A DNA stretch of 64,000 nucleotides, taken from NCBI GenBank assembly GCA_949066965.1, contig CARTDA010000019.1, positions 1-64,000 on the forward strand, given 5' to 3'. The notes below the pieces were generated by a model that made no database searches, was not told where the DNA came from, and was given only the letters and a program-made list of their open reading frames with translations. Source of the DNA: COE1 sp949066965. GTDB taxonomy: Bacteria; Bacillota; Clostridia; Lachnospirales; Lachnospiraceae. This document shows, one piece after another, positions 61,766 through 64,000 of the stretch; positions within the stretch are counted from its first letter, which is position 1, and each line of letters starts with the position of its first letter. The position numbers and the translations under genes were made by a program.

Positions 61766-63085
61766 TCAAATTCCAGAACTCTGACACATAAAAACTTTCA
61801 CACCATGCGCCGGCACAACTGTCTGGACTGTCTGATGCACTGTCTGGAGGCACGTGCCGTCCCACAATTCACGGAAACCATATTCCCTGCCCATATCCAC
61901 ATCATCCATACAGTCATCTAGTCTGACGGAAAGCGTCTCCTCTGTGTCCTTCAGGTTAAACAGCGCCACGCAGACCGCACCCCCGTTGTCGCTTTCATTC
62001 ATCCAGACAGCACACGCGTCCGTTCTCATTATCTGCCTGCCATGGCGGTCTGCCTTGAGCAGGGCAAGCAGCAGCTCATTGGTGAGCAGCGATTTTGTCC
62101 ACTCATCCAGAAGTGTCAGCTCACATCCAAGCATCAGCGGTGATCGGAACATGCACCACAATGTCATCATGGTTTTCTGCTCGTCATGCGTCAGATTGCA
62201 CGCCCACGCATTGCCAAAGCCTTTTCCAAGGTACCCCAGCGGCAGCATGTCACAGTCGGGGTAGCATCCCTTTTTCACATGGTCCTGCCAGTTTTCACAG
62301 CGCCAGAACATCTCCTTTAACAAATCCCACTTGTCCCACAAGTCATCCGTGATGCGCCACATATTTGCATTCTCGGCATAATGCCATGCACGGTCAATAT
62401 GAGCCGGTCCCGGAGAAAGGCTTAGGACAATCGGCCTGCCGCACTTTTCTATCGCCCTGTGCAGCATGCGGGTTTCATGCCATCCGGAAAATACAAGCGG
62501 TTCCCGGTACAGCCGGCTGTCACAGATGTCGTCGCACTTGATAAAGTCAACACCCCACTCCGCGTACAGGGCGATAATTGAATCATAGTATGCCTGCCCT
62601 GCCTCATTGTCACATATGCCGTACATATCAGGGTTCCACAGGCAGACAGACGACGGATCCGCCGCCTCACTCGCCGTAAACCGGCTGTTGTATATTGGCA
62701 GATGGTTTTGCGCCGCCCCTCTTGGAATGCCGCGCATGATGTGAATGCCAAACTTCAGCCCCAGACGGTGCACGTAGTCGGCAAGCGGCGCAAAGCCTTT
62801 TCCGCCTTCCGATGACGGAAATCTGTGCGGTGAGGGCTGAAGCCTTCCATATGCATCCATCTCGTCATCGCCAAAAGGGATATACTGGTACTTGTCCCGC
62901 ATCGTGCCGGCATCGTTGGAATACCACTCAATGTCAACCACCACGTACTCCCAGCCATACTGCTTTAAATGAGCTGCCATATAGTCCGCGTTTGCCTGAA
63001 TGTCCTTTTCTGTCACGGTCGTATCATAATAATCATAACTGTTCCAGCCCATAGGCGGCGTTGGTGCAAAATCATTTTTATTCAT
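61766..63085 (-). CDS. GH27 alpha-galactosidase
   Basis: A 439-residue glycoside hydrolase of clan GH-D. TPPMGWNSYDYYDTTVTE opens the barrel, VVVDIEWY and GIHIMRGIPR follow, the nucleophile Asp is in FIKCDDICD and the acid/base Asp in WRITDDLWD. The C-terminal beta domain begins near ILVALLKAD-like LLALLKADRHG. It removes alpha-galactosyl residues, probably inside the cell as no signal peptide is seen. It shares one base (TAATG) with the upstream hypothetical gene and so is co-translated. Confidence 0.9.
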   Translation of the reverse strand: MNKNDFAPTPPMGWNSYDYYDTTVTEKDIQANADYMAAHLKQYGWEYVVVDIEWYSNDAGTMRDKYQYIPFGDDEMDAYGRLQPSPHRFPSSEGGKGFAPLADYVHRLGLKFGIHIMRGIPRGAAQNHLPIYNSRFTASEAADPSSVCLWNPDMYGICDNEAGQAYYDSIIALYAEWGVDFIKCDDICDSRLYREPLVFSGWHETRMLHRAIEKCGRPIVLSLSPGPAHIDRAWHYAENANMWRITDDLWDKWDLLKEMFWRCENWQDHVKKGCYPDCDMLPLGYLGKGFGNAWACNLTHDEQKTMMTLWCMFRSPLMLGCELTLLDEWTKSLLTNELLLALLKADRHGRQIMRTDACAVWMNESDNGGAVCVALFNLKDTEETLSVRLDDCMDDVDMGREYGFRELWDGTCLQTVHQTVQTVVPAHGVKVFMCQSSGI

Positions 63086-63750
63086 TAACCATTCTCCTCA
63101 TCCAGTGATGCGCCATCTGCCCACTCCCTGCAATACCGCAGGTACTCTGCCTCCGTATTCAGGAAATCCGCGGAATTCTGCGGGAGTACAATTGGCTCTA
63201 TCGTATTTTCAATATAGTTGCAGACATAGATTACTTTCTCACAGTTCAGAAATACCCAGTCAAAATGCTGCGCACACTGTTCCTGCCGTTCCCCCATGTA
63301 TTGGAACAGGTGGTTTACGTCGATGGCACTCTCATCTGTCGGATGCAGAAATAAATATAGCCCATTGTGCCGTCTCTGCTGATAGCTTGTGTTCAGCTTT
63401 TCCAGTTTTTTGTCAAACCGGTACTGTGCCTTGTACAGATAATCCTGATGCTCCATATCGTCCGGCAGGACTGCCCAGAACCTGCCATTGTAAAAATTCA
63501 GCCGATTTCCATAGCGCTCCATTGCTGCCGGGGGCAGCTCCTCCTTCAGGCAGCCCAGGTACTGGTCGATAAAGCTCTTTGTCTGTCCGTCATCCGGCAA
63601 AAGCGCCTGACTCACCTCCAAGCCAAAATCCATGGTTTCGTTAATCCAGTCCGGCGACTCACTCTTTATAAAAGACGGCTGGTACTCTCGCCAGAGATAC
63701 TTCAGGGACACCACCGCGTAGATTTCATTGAGCAGCTTTTCATATGCCAT
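63085..63750 (-). CDS. Hypothetical protein (221 aa) upstream of the alpha-galactosidase
   Basis: I do not recognise a named family. The protein is soluble, acidic and rich in Tyr, Trp and Glu. Visible pieces are SLKYLWREYQPSF, GRFWAVLPDDMEHQDYLYKAQYRFDKKLEKL, LYLFLHPTDESAIDVNHLFQYMG and VYVCNYIENTIEP-like VIYVCNYIENTIEP. The ATG at 63750 has GGAGGGAG upstream. Stop and start overlap with the GH27 gene (TAATG), and the tcdA gene ends six bases before it, so it is in the same operon as both. Confidence 0.7.
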   Translation of the reverse strand: MAYEKLLNEIYAVVSLKYLWREYQPSFIKSESPDWINETMDFGLEVSQALLPDDGQTKSFIDQYLGCLKEELPPAAMERYGNRLNFYNGRFWAVLPDDMEHQDYLYKAQYRFDKKLEKLNTSYQQRRHNGLYLFLHPTDESAIDVNHLFQYMGERQEQCAQHFDWVFLNCEKVIYVCNYIENTIEPIVLPQNSADFLNTEAEYLRYCREWADGASLDEENG

Positions 63751-63755
63751 AAATG

Positions 63756-64000
63756 CTAATTCTCCCTCCTGTCTGCCAGCAAATCCTTTACTACCTCACC
63801 TGCCATAATCAGTCCGGCAGCGGACGGCACAAAGGCATTGCTTCCGGGCGGCTGTGTTTTTGTGACAGGAACCTCCCTGGAATAGACAACCTTGAGCTTT
63901 TGGATTCCCCTGTTTTTCAGTTCGCGGCGCATCACTTTTGCCAGCGGGCACACACTTGTCTGGTAAATGTCTGCAACCGCAAAGGCTGCCGGATCCATCT
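63756..64000 (-). CDS. tcdA: tRNA threonylcarbamoyladenosine dehydratase, C-terminal part (partial)
   Basis: The last 80 codons of a ThiF/MoeB-like (YgdL/TcdA) enzyme that cyclises t6A in tRNA. FAVADIYQTSVCPLAKVMRRELKNRGI and KLKVVYSREVP followed by GSNAFVPSAAGLIMAGEVVKDL are characteristic of the family's end. The N-terminal ATP-binding domain lies beyond the window edge. Confidence 0.88.
   Translation of the reverse strand, partial: MDPAAFAVADIYQTSVCPLAKVMRRELKNRGIQKLKVVYSREVPVTKTQPPGSNAFVPSAAGLIMAGEVVKDLLADRREN

Noticed and set aside
1..64000. tRNA genes, rRNA, CRISPR arrays, integrase or transposase genes
   Set aside because: I looked in the intergenic stretches and found no cloverleaf, regularly spaced repeats or recombinase motifs.

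Overview
The window looks like a chromosomal segment of a Lachnospiraceae-type Clostridium (Bacillota). The indications are AGGAGG-type ribosome sites, a T-box leader, a GlgA, galactan and alpha-galactoside hydrolases, a Na/Pi-PhoU transporter and an SBP-EAL signalling protein. I do not name a species. Almost every gene is on the minus strand; only a TetR regulator and glgA are on the plus strand. I saw no rRNA, tRNA, CRISPR array or transposase gene.

Layout. (1) 1-470: T-box leader and the first codons of a gene leaving the window. (2) 509-6485: a lipid or acyl-conjugate operon (SCP2-like carrier, alpha/beta hydrolase, free-standing condensation-domain protein, acyl carrier protein, acyl-AMP ligase) with a divergent TetR gene and two matching palindromes between them. 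(3) 6549-17115: mixed core genes: a von Willebrand lipoprotein, an LysM/M14 peptidoglycan peptidase, metF, a two-sensor GGDEF-EAL protein, a fused siroheme synthase and glgA with a lysine-rich head. (4) 17179-20371: a tandem pair of IspD/TarI-like cytidylyltransferases, a decayed AAA-ATPase/PD-(D/E)XK gene and a sugar SDR. (5) 20368-53667: an AT-rich glycan island of about 33 kb. It holds GT2, GT4, GT8 and capsule-type transferases, several methyltransferases, a TupA-like ATP-grasp ligase, an amidohydrolase, a GltS transporter, an aminotransferase/N-methyltransferase pair, a radical SAM protein, a beta-propeller-like protein and a legionaminic-acid-type nonulosonate pathway (LegB, PtmE-like nucleotidyltransferase, NeuD, LegI, LegG, LegF, amidotransferase, two formyltransferases, PIG-L deacetylase). 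(6) 53695-64000: GC-richer flank with a CDP-glycerol-transferase-like protein, gmhB, a DUF1624 membrane protein, GH53 and GH27 enzymes, a Na/Pi-PhoU transporter, a DUF815 ATPase and the end of tcdA.

How it works together. The island appears to build a variable surface or flagellar glycan containing a nonulosonic acid and at least one N-methylated amino sugar, possibly decorated with an amino acid. Two features stand out. One small Rossmann-like module (YGAG-type motif) recurs at the N-terminus, C-terminus or alone in about eleven otherwise unrelated proteins. Long homopolymers (G10 in neuD, A10 in the nucleotidyltransferase, G8 in a transferase, A9 at a start codon) suggest slipped-strand phase variation. 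Decay is also visible: a dehydratase cut to about 20 codons beside a palindromic element, a frameshifted methyltransferase and the AAA-ATPase remnant. A second family of small terminal-inverted-repeat elements occurs in the flanks.
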